DNA from: Gammaproteobacteria bacterium 50_400_T64
Lineage (GTDB): Bacteria; Pseudomonadota; Gammaproteobacteria; Pseudomonadales; Porticoccaceae
DNA: 64,000 bases
Direction: 5' to 3'
Assembly: GCA_002162755.1 (NCBI GenBank)
Contig: MAAS01000019.1
Span: 166,304-230,303, forward strand
Each line of letters starts with the position of its first letter. Position 1 is the first letter of the stretch. The notes under the pieces are model-generated. The model saw only the letters and a list, made by a program, of their open reading frames with translations, ran no database searches and was not told the DNA's origin. Positions 46,936-55,570 of this stretch are shown here, piece by piece. A program made the translations under genes and the position numbers.

Positions 46936-47142
46936 TCACTTCTCTAGCGTAAACAGGATTTTCAAGTCGACGACATACTCTTTCACTTCACCCGCTTCAA
47001 CATTCGCTCTCTCTGCAACGAGCTCAATGGTCTCAATTCCACGCAAAGTTTGGCTCGCTCTGGCATAACCTCTTTGCAAAGCATCCTGAAAACTAACGGG
47101 GGATGCAGCACTTACATTTGACACACTCAATACACTCATCAT
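46936..47142 (-). CDS. Dodecin-like small protein (copy 1)
   Basis: 68 residues with the dodecin pattern: VSFQDALQRGYARASQTLRG, then IETIELVAERANVEAGEV and EYVVDLKILFTLE. Dodecins form dodecamers that store flavin. The flavin-stacking tryptophan after the first helix (W in typical RNLDWFEV) is absent here (GIETIELV), so flavin binding is doubtful. A short N-terminal leader (SVLSVSNVSAA) precedes the core. It starts 6 bases after the stop of a paralogous gene and lies upstream of cheA on the same strand. Confidence 0.75.
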   Translation of the reverse strand: MMSVLSVSNVSAASPVSFQDALQRGYARASQTLRGIETIELVAERANVEAGEVKEYVVDLKILFTLEK

Positions 47143-47148
47143 CAACGC

Positions 47149-47370
47149 CTATAGGTGTAGAACATCAGGGGGGGCCATATCAAATTTTAACAAAGCACGA
47201 ACGCAATATTCGAACTCACCGCTGGCCAATACAGAGACTGTTTTACTGACGACTTCTACGGTGTGAATACCCCGTAAGGTTTTGTTGGCCCGCTGTAAAA
47301 GGCAGGTAATGGCACCTTCAAACGATACCATCGAGGTACCAATTAGTTCGTTAGATTTGCCGTGATTCAT
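47149..47370 (-). CDS. Dodecin-like small protein (copy 2)
   Basis: 73 residues, paralogue of the next gene: ELIGTSMVSFEGAITCLLQR, ANKTLRGIHTVEVVSKTVS and EYCVRALLKFDM. The N-terminal ELIGTS resembles the dodecin start ELVGSS. Again the flavin-stacking Trp is replaced (GIHTVEVV). ATG 47370 is preceded by GAGAGGAG; a longer frame upstream belongs to the shadow of the hydrolase gene. It may be transcribed with the metallo-beta-lactamase-fold gene 20 bases upstream. Confidence 0.75.
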   Translation of the reverse strand: MNHGKSNELIGTSMVSFEGAITCLLQRANKTLRGIHTVEVVSKTVSVLASGEFEYCVRALLKFDMAPPDVLHL

Positions 47371-47389
47371 GGCTGTACTCCTCTCGTTT

Positions 47390-48445
47390 TCAATACGATA
47401 CTGGCTTAAAAATAGCGCCGGGGCGGGGCACGCGGTGTAACTTGTAGTGAACCACACTTTCCACCTCGTGCATCGTGACAAAACCTTCGTCAAACATAAG
47501 GTCAAGATGGCCCATCACTTCTGAGATTACCGCATAAAGCTGATCCTCCCACACTTTGGGAAAGAGGTATTGACCTACCTCAAAGGGAGTCAACATCCCG
47601 TATTGCTCAAGGATCTTCGATATCTTTAGTAAGCGACGTTCTGTCGAAAGTTTATAACCGGCAATCAACGCTCTGTGATCCTCGAATACATCGCCGTGAC
47701 TCGGATAAATATGACTTATATCGTAGGGGATCACTTTATCTGCCGACTGATAATATTGGGATAAAGTATGCGTGCGTTCTGCACCCGGTGATGCGGGGAA
47801 ATCCAACAGGCACACAGGAGTAACATCAGGTAACAGGTGGTCGCCGGAAAACATTTGTCGGCTTTCCACCTGCCAAAAAACGACTTCTTCGGGGCAATGG
47901 CCGGGGGTATGAATGACCTTTAAATCAAAGCCGTTAATGGGCACCACATCATTATCTTTAAACTCTCGATCGAGCTTGCAGGGCTTATATATTTCCCCAA
48001 TAAATTCACGATAATCATAGGCTTTATCGTACATTTCTGCGCTAAAACCAAAACCCCGCAAAAATGCCTTTTCCTCCTTTATACGCTCTTCAGAAGGTAG
48101 AAAGCCCTCTACGGTGGAATATACATTTTCGTGACCCCATATTTCACAGCCAGAAACATCGCGAATGCGACTGGCCTGACCAAAGTGATCCGTGTGAGCG
48201 TGGGTTAATAGCAGCAGGGTAATATCTTCAATCGCGTAATCGTATTCATTGAAGCCCGCCTGCAGGAATTGCCAGGCCTCATCAGTACCAACGCCGGTAT
48301 CTATCAGCACAAGCTCATCAGAACCCGGCTCCGGCAGAATAACGTAACTATTAATATCACCGACACCGAAGGGCGTCGGTGTGGGGATACGAAGAATACG
48401 CCCAAAACGTTTAACACCTAAGGTTTGTTCAACGGCGCTACTCAC
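47390..48445 (-). CDS. Metallo-beta-lactamase-fold hydrolase with C-terminal winged helix
   Basis: 351 residues. Zinc motif HAHTDH in LLLTHAHTDHFGQASRIRD, further ligands in VIHTPGHCPEEVVFW, SGDHLLPDV and YPSHGDVFEDH. The last 100 residues (KISKILEQYGMLTPFEVGQY, EVMGHLDLMFDEG) look like the winged-helix extension seen in LACTB2-like hydrolases that act on thioesters, lactones or RNA. First gene of the cluster on this strand before the dodecins; it may instead belong with the DUF2889 gene upstream. Substrate unknown. Confidence 0.85.
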   Translation of the reverse strand: MSSAVEQTLGVKRFGRILRIPTPTPFGVGDINSYVILPEPGSDELVLIDTGVGTDEAWQFLQAGFNEYDYAIEDITLLLLTHAHTDHFGQASRIRDVSGCEIWGHENVYSTVEGFLPSEERIKEEKAFLRGFGFSAEMYDKAYDYREFIGEIYKPCKLDREFKDNDVVPINGFDLKVIHTPGHCPEEVVFWQVESRQMFSGDHLLPDVTPVCLLDFPASPGAERTHTLSQYYQSADKVIPYDISHIYPSHGDVFEDHRALIAGYKLSTERRLLKISKILEQYGMLTPFEVGQYLFPKVWEDQLYAVISEVMGHLDLMFDEGFVTMHEVESVVHYKLHRVPRPGAIFKPVSY

Positions 48446-48508
48446 TGCTGTCTTTCCATCACGGTCAGAAGCCGAACAAAAAACAAGGAGTGCAAATAGG
48501 CCAATGGA

Positions 48509-49126
48509 TCAACTGTTACTTTCAATGACATCAATATCTCTCACCTCAACAGACGCCGGTGCTTCATAGTATTTGGGGTAATCCTCTTGCACTATCGGGC
48601 TTTGCGGTGACCAGGTGTAGCAGCCATTGAGCATAAAAGGCACTTCACTTTCGTCCCTTTGCCCTCGGGGTACGGGCTCAAGGCCCATCAACTCACGCGC
48701 ATATTCTGCCGATAAGGTTTGAAAAGTTACTGTCGCCAGCGGGCCTAGTAGTTCAGCAAGATGCGTGCAACCCAGCACACCGCCGACCACCTCACGTACG
48801 CGCCTGTTCCAACCAGGCCCAATTTTAAGCCCAACAATACCCTGAAAATTACTCAGCACATTGGAGCAAATGTCGTAGGGTTGAACATCCATCACCACTT
48901 CAACCTCTTTCACCACCAGTTCCCAGTCAATCGTCAAGCGTATCCACATATCATGCACAGGCAGCCCCGAGGCGACCGTACCCCGCCACTTATTCTCATA
49001 GGTGTAGGTTTTTTTATCGACAATGTGAGCCTCAATATCCCACAAATTGTCATGGCGGTGATAACCCGTTAAATCGATGGTGCGCGTGTGTAAATGCTGT
49101 CGAGACTGGGGTGGCGATAAAGGCAT
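48509..49126 (-). CDS. DUF2889 family protein
   Basis: 205 residues fitting DUF2889: RTIDLTGYHRHDNLWDIEAH near the start, HDMWIRLTIDWELVVKEVEV, then GWNRRVREVVGGVLGCTHL. The conserved His/Asp/Cys residues suggest a metal or cofactor role, but no function is known to me. DUF2889 genes tend to be found beside catabolic genes, as here (alcohol dehydrogenase, MBL-fold hydrolases, SDRs). It ends with an acidic tail (VEVRDIDVIESNS). Confidence 0.8.
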   Translation of the reverse strand: MPLSPPQSRQHLHTRTIDLTGYHRHDNLWDIEAHIVDKKTYTYENKWRGTVASGLPVHDMWIRLTIDWELVVKEVEVVMDVQPYDICSNVLSNFQGIVGLKIGPGWNRRVREVVGGVLGCTHLAELLGPLATVTFQTLSAEYARELMGLEPVPRGQRDESEVPFMLNGCYTWSPQSPIVQEDYPKYYEAPASVEVRDIDVIESNS

Positions 49127-49201
49127 AAGCTAAACAGTTCCTATGTTTTAAATATCCAGGGCTAAAGGTCGAGGGCTAAAGATAGATGGCTAACCCCGTA
49201 A

Positions 49202-50218
49202 TCAGGGTGTCAGTACCACACGGCCTTTAATTTCACCCGCGTGTAAACGTGCTACAACGTCGTTGATCGCTTCCAATGGTTGGCGCTCAATATGCGGGGT
49301 GATATGCCCCAACCGAGCCAGCTCAAGCACTTCTTTCAATTCCTGACGGTTGCCCCAAATACTGGTTGTCACTTCCACTTCAAGGGGGATATCCCAAAAG
49401 GTAAAGGGCAGCGTACCGCCGGCGATACCGACAACAACAATTTTACCGGCAACCGCAATGCTCGCCGCTGCACTTTTCAAAGTGGCATCGGCACCAACAA
49501 AATCGATAATGGCATCGGCACCGGCACCATCCGTCGCCGCCTTCACTTCGGCACCGACATCACCATTGGCATTGATAACCACATCGGCACCCAGCTCTTT
49601 AGCCATGGCCAGTTTTTCGTCACTCAGGTCAATAGCAATCAAACGGGCAGAGGGTGCCAACGCTTTGGCTATTTGCAGAGCCATGTGACCGAGACCACCG
49701 ACACCAATAATCGCCAGGGTGCGCCCCGGGGCCAACTTCGGCAGTGTCTTTTTAACGGCGCGATAAGGGGTTAACGCGGCATCGGTCAACGGTGCGGCGA
49801 CAACGGGGTCGAGACCATTGAGCTTTACCAGATTGCGGGAGTGCGGCACGTAGAGCTTCTCGGCCCAACCGCCGTCGACCATAATTCCTGGGTAAATAGG
49901 GTTTTGGCAGAGATTTTCTTCACCCTGCTCACAGAAGCGACAGTTGCCGCAACCCCAGGCACCAAATACCGCCACACCATCGCCAACGGCAACGTCAGTC
50001 ACGTCACTGCCCACCACTTCGACAATACCGGCATTTTCGTGGCCAAGGGTAATAGGCTTCTGCCGCGTGCCCACTTCACCATCGATAACATGCAGGTCGG
50101 AGTGACACACGCCCGCGCCCGATATGCGTACCAGCACGCCAGTAGGGCCAACTTCGGGCTCGGGTACATCTTCTATAGTGAGCGGTTTACCGACACCGTG
50201 AAATCTTGTGGCTTTCAT
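49202..50218 (-). CDS. Zinc-dependent alcohol dehydrogenase (MDR family)
   Basis: 338-residue NAD(P)-dependent alcohol dehydrogenase. Catalytic zinc ligands in SGAGVCHSDLHVIDGE and LGHENAGIVEVVG; structural zinc site in CGNCRFCEQGEENLC; nucleotide-binding IIGVGGLGHMALQIAKA at about residue 170. Resembles AdhP/AdhA-type primary alcohol dehydrogenases. Second-last of the catabolic gene row on this strand; it would oxidise an alcohol intermediate. Confidence 0.9.
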   Translation of the reverse strand: MKATRFHGVGKPLTIEDVPEPEVGPTGVLVRISGAGVCHSDLHVIDGEVGTRQKPITLGHENAGIVEVVGSDVTDVAVGDGVAVFGAWGCGNCRFCEQGEENLCQNPIYPGIMVDGGWAEKLYVPHSRNLVKLNGLDPVVAAPLTDAALTPYRAVKKTLPKLAPGRTLAIIGVGGLGHMALQIAKALAPSARLIAIDLSDEKLAMAKELGADVVINANGDVGAEVKAATDGAGADAIIDFVGADATLKSAAASIAVAGKIVVVGIAGGTLPFTFWDIPLEVEVTTSIWGNRQELKEVLELARLGHITPHIERQPLEAINDVVARLHAGEIKGRVVLTP

Positions 50219-50255
50219 TCTTTCTTCCTCAATACAATTTAATTTGTGGAGTTCT

Positions 50256-51107
50256 TTAGCATTTCAATTTGTAGCGTTCACCATCGGCGACGATGTAGCC
50301 CGCTGTCGGTGGTGAAAAATGAGTACCGATGACCAGCACCGGCTTATCGACATATTTGGCATAGAAATCCCAACGGGTGTCGATAGCTTTTGGTGGATCA
50401 TAATCAGCGAAACAGGACCACTCGGGGTGCGCTAGCTGGCAAGGGTGGTGGGTCATATCGCCGGTAATAATGGCATCTTCGCCACCCGAAGAAATACGCA
50501 CACTAATGTGCCCCGCCGTATGGCCGTGGGTGGGCTCAAACCACACCTCATCATTAACGCGATGATCACAGGCAACCAGGTCAGCCAAACCGGCATCAAT
50601 CACCGGCTTGACGGAATCTTCCAAGACCGGGCCGAAATGCTCGGTATCGGGTTCCTTTTCCCAGGCCTCCCATTCTTTGCGGCCAAACAGGTAGCGCGCA
50701 TTGGGAAAGGTCGGCAGCCATTCACCATCAACCAGCATGGTATTCCAGCCCACATGGTCGACATGGAGGTGGGTGCAAATCACATAGTCAATACTTTCAC
50801 GGGGATGGCCCGCCGCCACCAGATCTTCAAGAAAGGAACCCTTGCGCATTGCCCAGGCTTCGGTGGTGCGCTCTTTATCGTTACCCAAACAGGTATCGAC
50901 CATAATTTTCACACCCTGTGTTTCAATAATCAGGGCGTGAATGCTCATCTTCAGCCAGCCTCTATCGGTAATAAAATGAGGGCTCAGCCAGTCGATCTCG
51001 AGTAGCTTCTCGGGCGTCGCGTCCGGTAGCACAAACTTGCCGGGAACGGGGGAATCCTCTTCAATAATTTTGGTGATTTTGACATCACCAATCTGCCAGT
51101 CTGTCAT
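50256..51107 (-). CDS. Metallo-beta-lactamase-fold hydrolase (lactonase-like)
   Basis: 283 residues. Dinuclear zinc motif THLHVDHVGWN (about residue 110), then TPTHG-type ligand in WFEPTHGHTAGHISVRI and ITGDMTHHP. This arrangement is typical of quorum-quenching lactonase and related MBL esterases. Start ATG 51107 follows AAGGGGC; a longer frame continues 16 codons upstream into the SDR gene. Separated by 37 bases from the alcohol dehydrogenase, consistent with one operon; a ring-opening lactone hydrolysis step would fit the pathway but is inferred. Confidence 0.87.
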   Translation of the reverse strand: MTDWQIGDVKITKIIEEDSPVPGKFVLPDATPEKLLEIDWLSPHFITDRGWLKMSIHALIIETQGVKIMVDTCLGNDKERTTEAWAMRKGSFLEDLVAAGHPRESIDYVICTHLHVDHVGWNTMLVDGEWLPTFPNARYLFGRKEWEAWEKEPDTEHFGPVLEDSVKPVIDAGLADLVACDHRVNDEVWFEPTHGHTAGHISVRISSGGEDAIITGDMTHHPCQLAHPEWSCFADYDPPKAIDTRWDFYAKYVDKPVLVIGTHFSPPTAGYIVADGERYKLKC

Positions 51108-51123
51108 TTCAGCGCCCCTTCGT

Positions 51124-51903
51124 TTAAGCGTTACGAATCCACAATCCCCCATCAACCGGCATAATCACACCGGTCATAAATGAGGCTGATGGCAGGGCAA
51201 AATTAAAGGTGGCATGAGCCACTTCTTCCGGGTCGCCATAACGACGCACAGCGACGCGACGTCGGGCAAAAGTGGCTTTTTGTTCATCGGTAATAAAATT
51301 AGTCAACGGCGTTTTAATCGGGCCAGGACAAACACAATTGGCAGTAATACCATCACGACCCAGGTCGACAGCCAACGATTTAGTAAAGCCCACAACTGCA
51401 TGCTTAGCGGCAGTGTAAGGTCCTCCGTGCTCGGTCGCTCCGAGACCTTCCGTGGAGGCAATATTAATAATACGTCCGTGCTCAGCCTGGCGCAGCATGG
51501 GCAGTGAAGCCCGCACTAAACGCTGAACTGAATTGATCAGTACGTCCATGCCAAACTGCCAGCGCTCTTCGTATTTATCACTATCAATCTTCACAAATAC
51601 AGCCAGACCTGCATTGTTGACAAGAATATCTAAACCACCAAACTCAGCGCCGATAGCGTTTGTGACTTCAATAATTTTATCCGCATCTGTTACGTCAAGC
51701 CCCCAGGCTTTGGCAATACCACCGGCGTCATTAATCTCTTTCGCCACGGCTTCGGCCTTCTCCTGGTCGCGATCAGTCACTGCCACCTTCGCCCCTTCAT
51801 CGGCGAAGAGAATAGCCGTTGCCCGCCCCATACCACTGGCTGCACCGGTTACATGAACCACACTACCTTTAACTGAACGACTTAATTTACTGAGTCTTGC
51901 CAC
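51124..51903 (-). CDS. Short-chain dehydrogenase/reductase
   Basis: 259 residues, classical SDR: TGAASGMGRATAILFADEG cofactor loop, DRDQ after strand 2 (NAD preference), NNAGLAVF, catalytic Ser in INIASTEGL, YTAAKHAVVGF (YxxxK), and the C-terminal ITGVIMPVDGGLW-like end (SFMTGVIMPVDGG). First gene of the minus-strand catabolic row, followed 16 bases later by the MBL-fold gene. Confidence 0.9.
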   Translation of the reverse strand: MARLSKLSRSVKGSVVHVTGAASGMGRATAILFADEGAKVAVTDRDQEKAEAVAKEINDAGGIAKAWGLDVTDADKIIEVTNAIGAEFGGLDILVNNAGLAVFVKIDSDKYEERWQFGMDVLINSVQRLVRASLPMLRQAEHGRIINIASTEGLGATEHGGPYTAAKHAVVGFTKSLAVDLGRDGITANCVCPGPIKTPLTNFITDEQKATFARRRVAVRRYGDPEEVAHATFNFALPSASFMTGVIMPVDGGLWIRNA

Positions 51904-52058
51904 GATACGTTACCTTTTAGAATGAAAAATTTAGCCCAGCAGTCTATCTGCCGGGCCTGCCTAACAAAAGAAATAATAAGACGTAAATCCACACCGCAAA
52001 AAGTAATACTGAATTTCAACTATGAAGGGCGACTTTTATGTCGTGCTTAAGACTTGGT

Positions 52059-52269
52059 TTAAGCGATCTTAGCGGCAGCTTGGCCAACCTCTGCGGCCTG
52101 AAGTACCGGCAGACTATCAAGCATTGGCACATCGGTGGCATTGCACTGCGGGTCTTTGTGCCAGGGGCTTTGCCATTTCGTAAATACCCAGTTCCTTTTT
52201 ATACATAGCGTAATCCGCCATCGGCAGGTTCGGGTGATTGTTGAAAAGCATTAAAACGCCAGTATCCAT
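52059..52269 (-). pseudogene. Possible decayed gene remnant
   Basis: An ATG with AGGA eight bases upstream opens a 50-codon frame (DTGVLMLFNNHPNLPMADYA and on to YKKELGIYEMAKP) that stops early; in the +1 frame from the same place the sequence reads KWQSPWHKDPQCNATDVPML and continues to QAAEVGQAAAKIA and a stop. This looks like a short gene broken by a frameshift or a fusion of two gene ends after deletion. I do not recognise either part with certainty. Confidence 0.35.
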
Positions 52270-52514
52270 AATGAATTCCTGAAATTTATTTATTAGAAAT
52301 TTTTATTATTACCATCTTTACACAAGCAACATCCTGCAAACAAATCTTAAATCCACACCGAGTTCTTCTCACCCGCTGAAAGTCGATTCTGATACCCCGC
52401 TTATCACTCGCCTTTTTGTTTAAAAGACTCTATATTTACCCTTCTAATAAACCATTTATACAGGGCAATAACGCCTTATGTATTTCCATAACAACAACTC
52501 AGGGGAAAGATTCA

Positions 52515-53276
52515 ATGGGAGCTCTAGACGGAAAAGTAGCACTAATCACCGGCGCCGCACGTGGCCAGGGCGCGGCAGAAGCACGACTATTTGTCGAGCG
52601 TGGCGCCAAAGTGATGCTAACGGATGTACTCGATGAAGAAGGTAAGGCAGTGGCTGCCGAAATCGGTGATTCTGCAGCCTATATGCACCTCGATGTCACG
52701 AGCGAGCAAGGCTGGAAAGACGTGGTTGCTGCCACTGTCGAAAAATTTGGCAAACTCAACGTACTGATCAATAACGCTGGCATTATTACCGCGCCTAAAG
52801 AGGTTCACGAAACCTCATTAGAGGACTACCGCAAGGTCATCGACATTAACCAGATAGGCGTTTTTCTTGGCATGCGCGAAGTTGTCGAGCCCATGAAAAA
52901 AGACGGCAATAGCTCCATTGTAAACATCGCCTCTATTGACGGCTTGATTGGCATGTACGGTGCCTCCGCTTATTGCGCCAGTAAATTTGCCGTGCGCGGC
53001 ATGACAAAAGTTGCTGCACTGGAATTGGGAAAGTACGGTATCCGTGTTAATTCACTTCACCCCGGCGGTGTTCAAACCAAAATCCTTGGTGACATCGGTA
53101 TCAGCGAAGAACAAGCTGATGGCGCCTTTAAATCAACACCTCTTGGTCGTATTGCCAAATCAGAAGAAATGGCAACATTGGCAGCCTATCTCGCCTCTGA
53201 TGATGCGTCGTATTCAACGGGGTCGGAATTTGTTGCCGACGGTGGATTAACAGCGGGCTTTGCGCTGGAAGGTTAA
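52515..53276 (+). CDS. Short-chain dehydrogenase/reductase (tandem copy A)
   Basis: 253 residues. Cofactor loop TGAARGQGAAEARLFVERG, acidic TDVLDEEG giving NAD preference, LDVTSE, NNAGII, catalytic Ser in VNIASIDGLIGM, YCASKFAVRGM, and terminus TGSEFVADGGLTAGFALEG. Closest to the 3-alpha(or 20-beta)-hydroxysteroid dehydrogenase type of SDR. Start ATG 52515 follows AGGGGAAAG. Followed by an intrinsic terminator and a close paralogue in the same direction. Substrate undetermined; a cyclic alcohol is plausible. Confidence 0.9.
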   Translation: MGALDGKVALITGAARGQGAAEARLFVERGAKVMLTDVLDEEGKAVAAEIGDSAAYMHLDVTSEQGWKDVVAATVEKFGKLNVLINNAGIITAPKEVHETSLEDYRKVIDINQIGVFLGMREVVEPMKKDGNSSIVNIASIDGLIGMYGASAYCASKFAVRGMTKVAALELGKYGIRVNSLHPGGVQTKILGDIGISEEQADGAFKSTPLGRIAKSEEMATLAAYLASDDASYSTGSEFVADGGLTAGFALEG

Positions 53277-53300
53277 ACACAAGCAGACATAATCACCTGC

Positions 53301-53327
53301 AAGGCCTGTTAACTGACAGGCCTTTTT
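53301..53327 (+). terminator. Intrinsic terminator between the tandem SDR genes
   Basis: AAGGCCTGT-TAACTG-ACAGGCCTTTTT: 9-bp stem and T run, 24 bases after the first stop. It implies that the two SDR genes are at least partly expressed separately. Confidence 0.85.
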
Positions 53328-53368
53328 GCACCCTCTTTCTTTGGTAAAAAATAACATAAGGATAAACA

Positions 53369-54127
53369 ATGAATAACTTACAAGATAAAGTTGCACTCAT
53401 CACCGGTTCAGCACGGGGCCAGGGTGCCGCAGAAGCACGCCTGTTCGCTTCACGAGGCGCGAAGGTCGTTATCACTGATGTACTTGATGAAGAAGGCAAA
53501 GCAGTCGCTGCCGAAATTGGTGACGCTGCCCACTACATTCATCTGGATGTTACCGATGAAAACTCATGGGCCGCCGCCGTTAAAGAAACTGTTGAGCGCT
53601 TTGGCAAACTCAATGTACTGGTCAATAACGCAGGCATCGTCCAAATCAAACCTCTGGTTGAAAGCAGTGTCGCCGACTATATGAAAGTCATCGAAATCAA
53701 TCAGCTCGGCGTATTTCTCGGCATGCGGACTGTTGCAGGCCCGATGAAAGATGCCGGTGGCGGCTCAATCATTAACATCTCGTCCATTGACGGCTTGATT
53801 GGCATGAGTGGCGGTACAGCCTACTGTGCCAGTAAATTTGCCGTGCGCGGTATGACTAAAGTGGCCGCCATGGAATTGGGGCCCGATAATATTCGTGTGA
53901 ATTCTATCCACCCCGGCGGCATTCACACGCCAATGATTACTCAAACAGGCATGGATGATTCAGCAATGAATGACATTTTTGGCAAGGTGCCACTAGGACG
54001 TGTTGGCCAGCCTGAAGAAATGGCGACACTGGCAGCTTATCTCGCTTCTGACGATAGCTCTTACTCAACCGGTTCTGAATTTATTGCCGATGGCGGCTTG
54101 ACGGCGGGCTTCTCTCTGGAAGGCTAA
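53369..54127 (+). CDS. Short-chain dehydrogenase/reductase (tandem copy B)
   Basis: 252 residues, paralogue of the upstream SDR over its whole length (shared GQGAAEARLF, TDVLDEEGKAVAAEIGD, INQLGVFLGMR-type and YCASKFAVRGMTKVAA blocks). Catalytic residues Ser (ISSIDGLIGM), Tyr and Lys (YCASK) are kept. The two differ mostly in the substrate loop after the active site (IHTPMITQTGMDDSAMNDIF here), which suggests different stereo- or substrate preference after gene duplication. Ends at a strong terminator. Confidence 0.9.
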   Translation: MNNLQDKVALITGSARGQGAAEARLFASRGAKVVITDVLDEEGKAVAAEIGDAAHYIHLDVTDENSWAAAVKETVERFGKLNVLVNNAGIVQIKPLVESSVADYMKVIEINQLGVFLGMRTVAGPMKDAGGGSIINISSIDGLIGMSGGTAYCASKFAVRGMTKVAAMELGPDNIRVNSIHPGGIHTPMITQTGMDDSAMNDIFGKVPLGRVGQPEEMATLAAYLASDDSSYSTGSEFIADGGLTAGFSLEG

Positions 54128-54160
54128 ACGAAAACGTTTAAAGCATAAATAACAAGCAAA

Positions 54161-54204
54161 AAAAGAGCGCCTCCTAATAATTCAGGTAGGCGCTCTTTTT
54201 ATTT
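54161..54204. terminator. Bidirectional intrinsic terminator
   Basis: An A run, GAGCGCCT (54165-54172), loop, AGGCGCTC (54188-54195) and a T run lie between the SDR gene and the convergent monooxygenase gene; functional in both directions. Confidence 0.9.
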
Positions 54205-54221
54205 TAATCTACCAATAATAA

Positions 54222-55547
54222 TCAGGGCAGATTTAGCTTAGCGAGTGCTTCACGATCACAAACGGGTGCACGCTTGGTGCCCGGTGCCAACTTGACACTA
54301 CCTGGCGTACGATCGAAAGGCCCAAACAAGCCGATTTCGTCGGCAAACTTACGCACTTCTGGCAACACTTCTTTACCCAGTAGCTCAACACTGCGCAGAC
54401 GATCTTTATCACTGACATTGCCTTGAACAGCAAAGCAAGTGAAGACACCCGGGCGAATAACGCTAAGAATATCCTTGATTTTTTGAGCGCACGTTTCAGG
54501 ACTACCAACAACAGTTTGCATGTTGTCCTGAGCCTTATCATAACCGGCGACCAGCTTGGCGCGTAAACTATCATAGGCTGAGGCGTCCCAACTATCATCG
54601 GCACCAGCCATCAACTTCTCTTTACTCACGCCCAACCAGCTACCACCAGGCTGTTGACCCAGCATGCGAATCGCGCTCTTAGAGTTATAACCTGGAGGCA
54701 AAGTGTGCTCAGGACGAGAAAAGGCATTTTGACCACCGCCAAAAATAAAGCCCCTGCCAATATCCTGTGCCTTTTCATCGGTGTCCGCACAGAAGATAGG
54801 TAACAGATAACCAAAGTTTTCAGAGCCAGCCTGATAACCCAATTCTGCAGACTTATCGGCATACATATCCCACAAGTCACACGTTGGGCCAAGAGCCGTA
54901 CCCAGACCTAGATAAGGGTATTGCTTCTCAGCACACCACATAACAGTTTCCGCACTCAATACACCGGGAATCCACTGCTGGGGCATTTCCTGATAGGGCT
55001 TAACCCAAGGGTTCACATGACGATAGTGGAAGTGCTTACCTTCATAGCGCCAGGGGCCATCTTTGGTCCAGCAATCCATGATGAACGAATGGGCTTCATT
55101 AAACATTTCACGGTTATAGGCGGGGTTGGCATTGTTAAAGAACTGCTCGCTACCGGCACCGCGAACCCAACCTGCGACCAGGCGACCACGGGAAATGGTG
55201 TCGATAGTGGCCAGTTCTTCCGCAACACGCAGCGGATGTTTAACGCCGGGTAACATGTTGCCAATGATGACAATTTTAGCCTTGCTGGTAATACGCGCCA
55301 AAATTGCGGCTTCAATATTAACAACGCTACCCGAACAAAAAGGATTGCCGTGGTGCTCATTCAACGCTACGGCATCAAAACCCACTTCTTCACAGAAACA
55401 CGCTTCGTCGAGGTAAAAATTATAGTCATCAGCCGCTTTTTCACGGTCGTAATATTTGTTAGAAACGCCAAAGAAAGCGCGGTTCTCCAGAACGGGCTCC
55501 TCGGCAAGATAACGGACGGGGCGCTCGGTAAAATGTGCAATTTGCAT
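54222..55547 (-). CDS. LLM-class flavin-dependent monooxygenase
   Basis: 441 residues of the bacterial luciferase-like superfamily. It begins MQIAHFTERPVRYL, has EEVGFDAVALNEHHGNPF (the conserved AxNEHH-type segment), ILARITSKAKIVIIGNMLPG, RLVAGWVRGAG and a late VVGSPETCAQKIKDIL. Such enzymes use FMNH2 from a separate reductase to oxygenate or desulfonate substrates, or do Baeyer-Villiger-like chemistry. No flavin reductase gene is adjacent. It is followed by the alpha/beta hydrolase upstream on the same strand with a 23-base gap, so the two are likely one operon. Confidence 0.88.
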   Translation of the reverse strand: MQIAHFTERPVRYLAEEPVLENRAFFGVSNKYYDREKAADDYNFYLDEACFCEEVGFDAVALNEHHGNPFCSGSVVNIEAAILARITSKAKIVIIGNMLPGVKHPLRVAEELATIDTISRGRLVAGWVRGAGSEQFFNNANPAYNREMFNEAHSFIMDCWTKDGPWRYEGKHFHYRHVNPWVKPYQEMPQQWIPGVLSAETVMWCAEKQYPYLGLGTALGPTCDLWDMYADKSAELGYQAGSENFGYLLPIFCADTDEKAQDIGRGFIFGGGQNAFSRPEHTLPPGYNSKSAIRMLGQQPGGSWLGVSKEKLMAGADDSWDASAYDSLRAKLVAGYDKAQDNMQTVVGSPETCAQKIKDILSVIRPGVFTCFAVQGNVSDKDRLRSVELLGKEVLPEVRKFADEIGLFGPFDRTPGSVKLAPGTKRAPVCDREALAKLNLP

Positions 55548-55570
55548 AATTAATTAGTCTCCAATTCTTA

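Noticed and set aside
50445..51005. 186-codon open frame on the plus strand
   Set aside because: Antisense to the MBL-fold hydrolase gene with its zinc motif.
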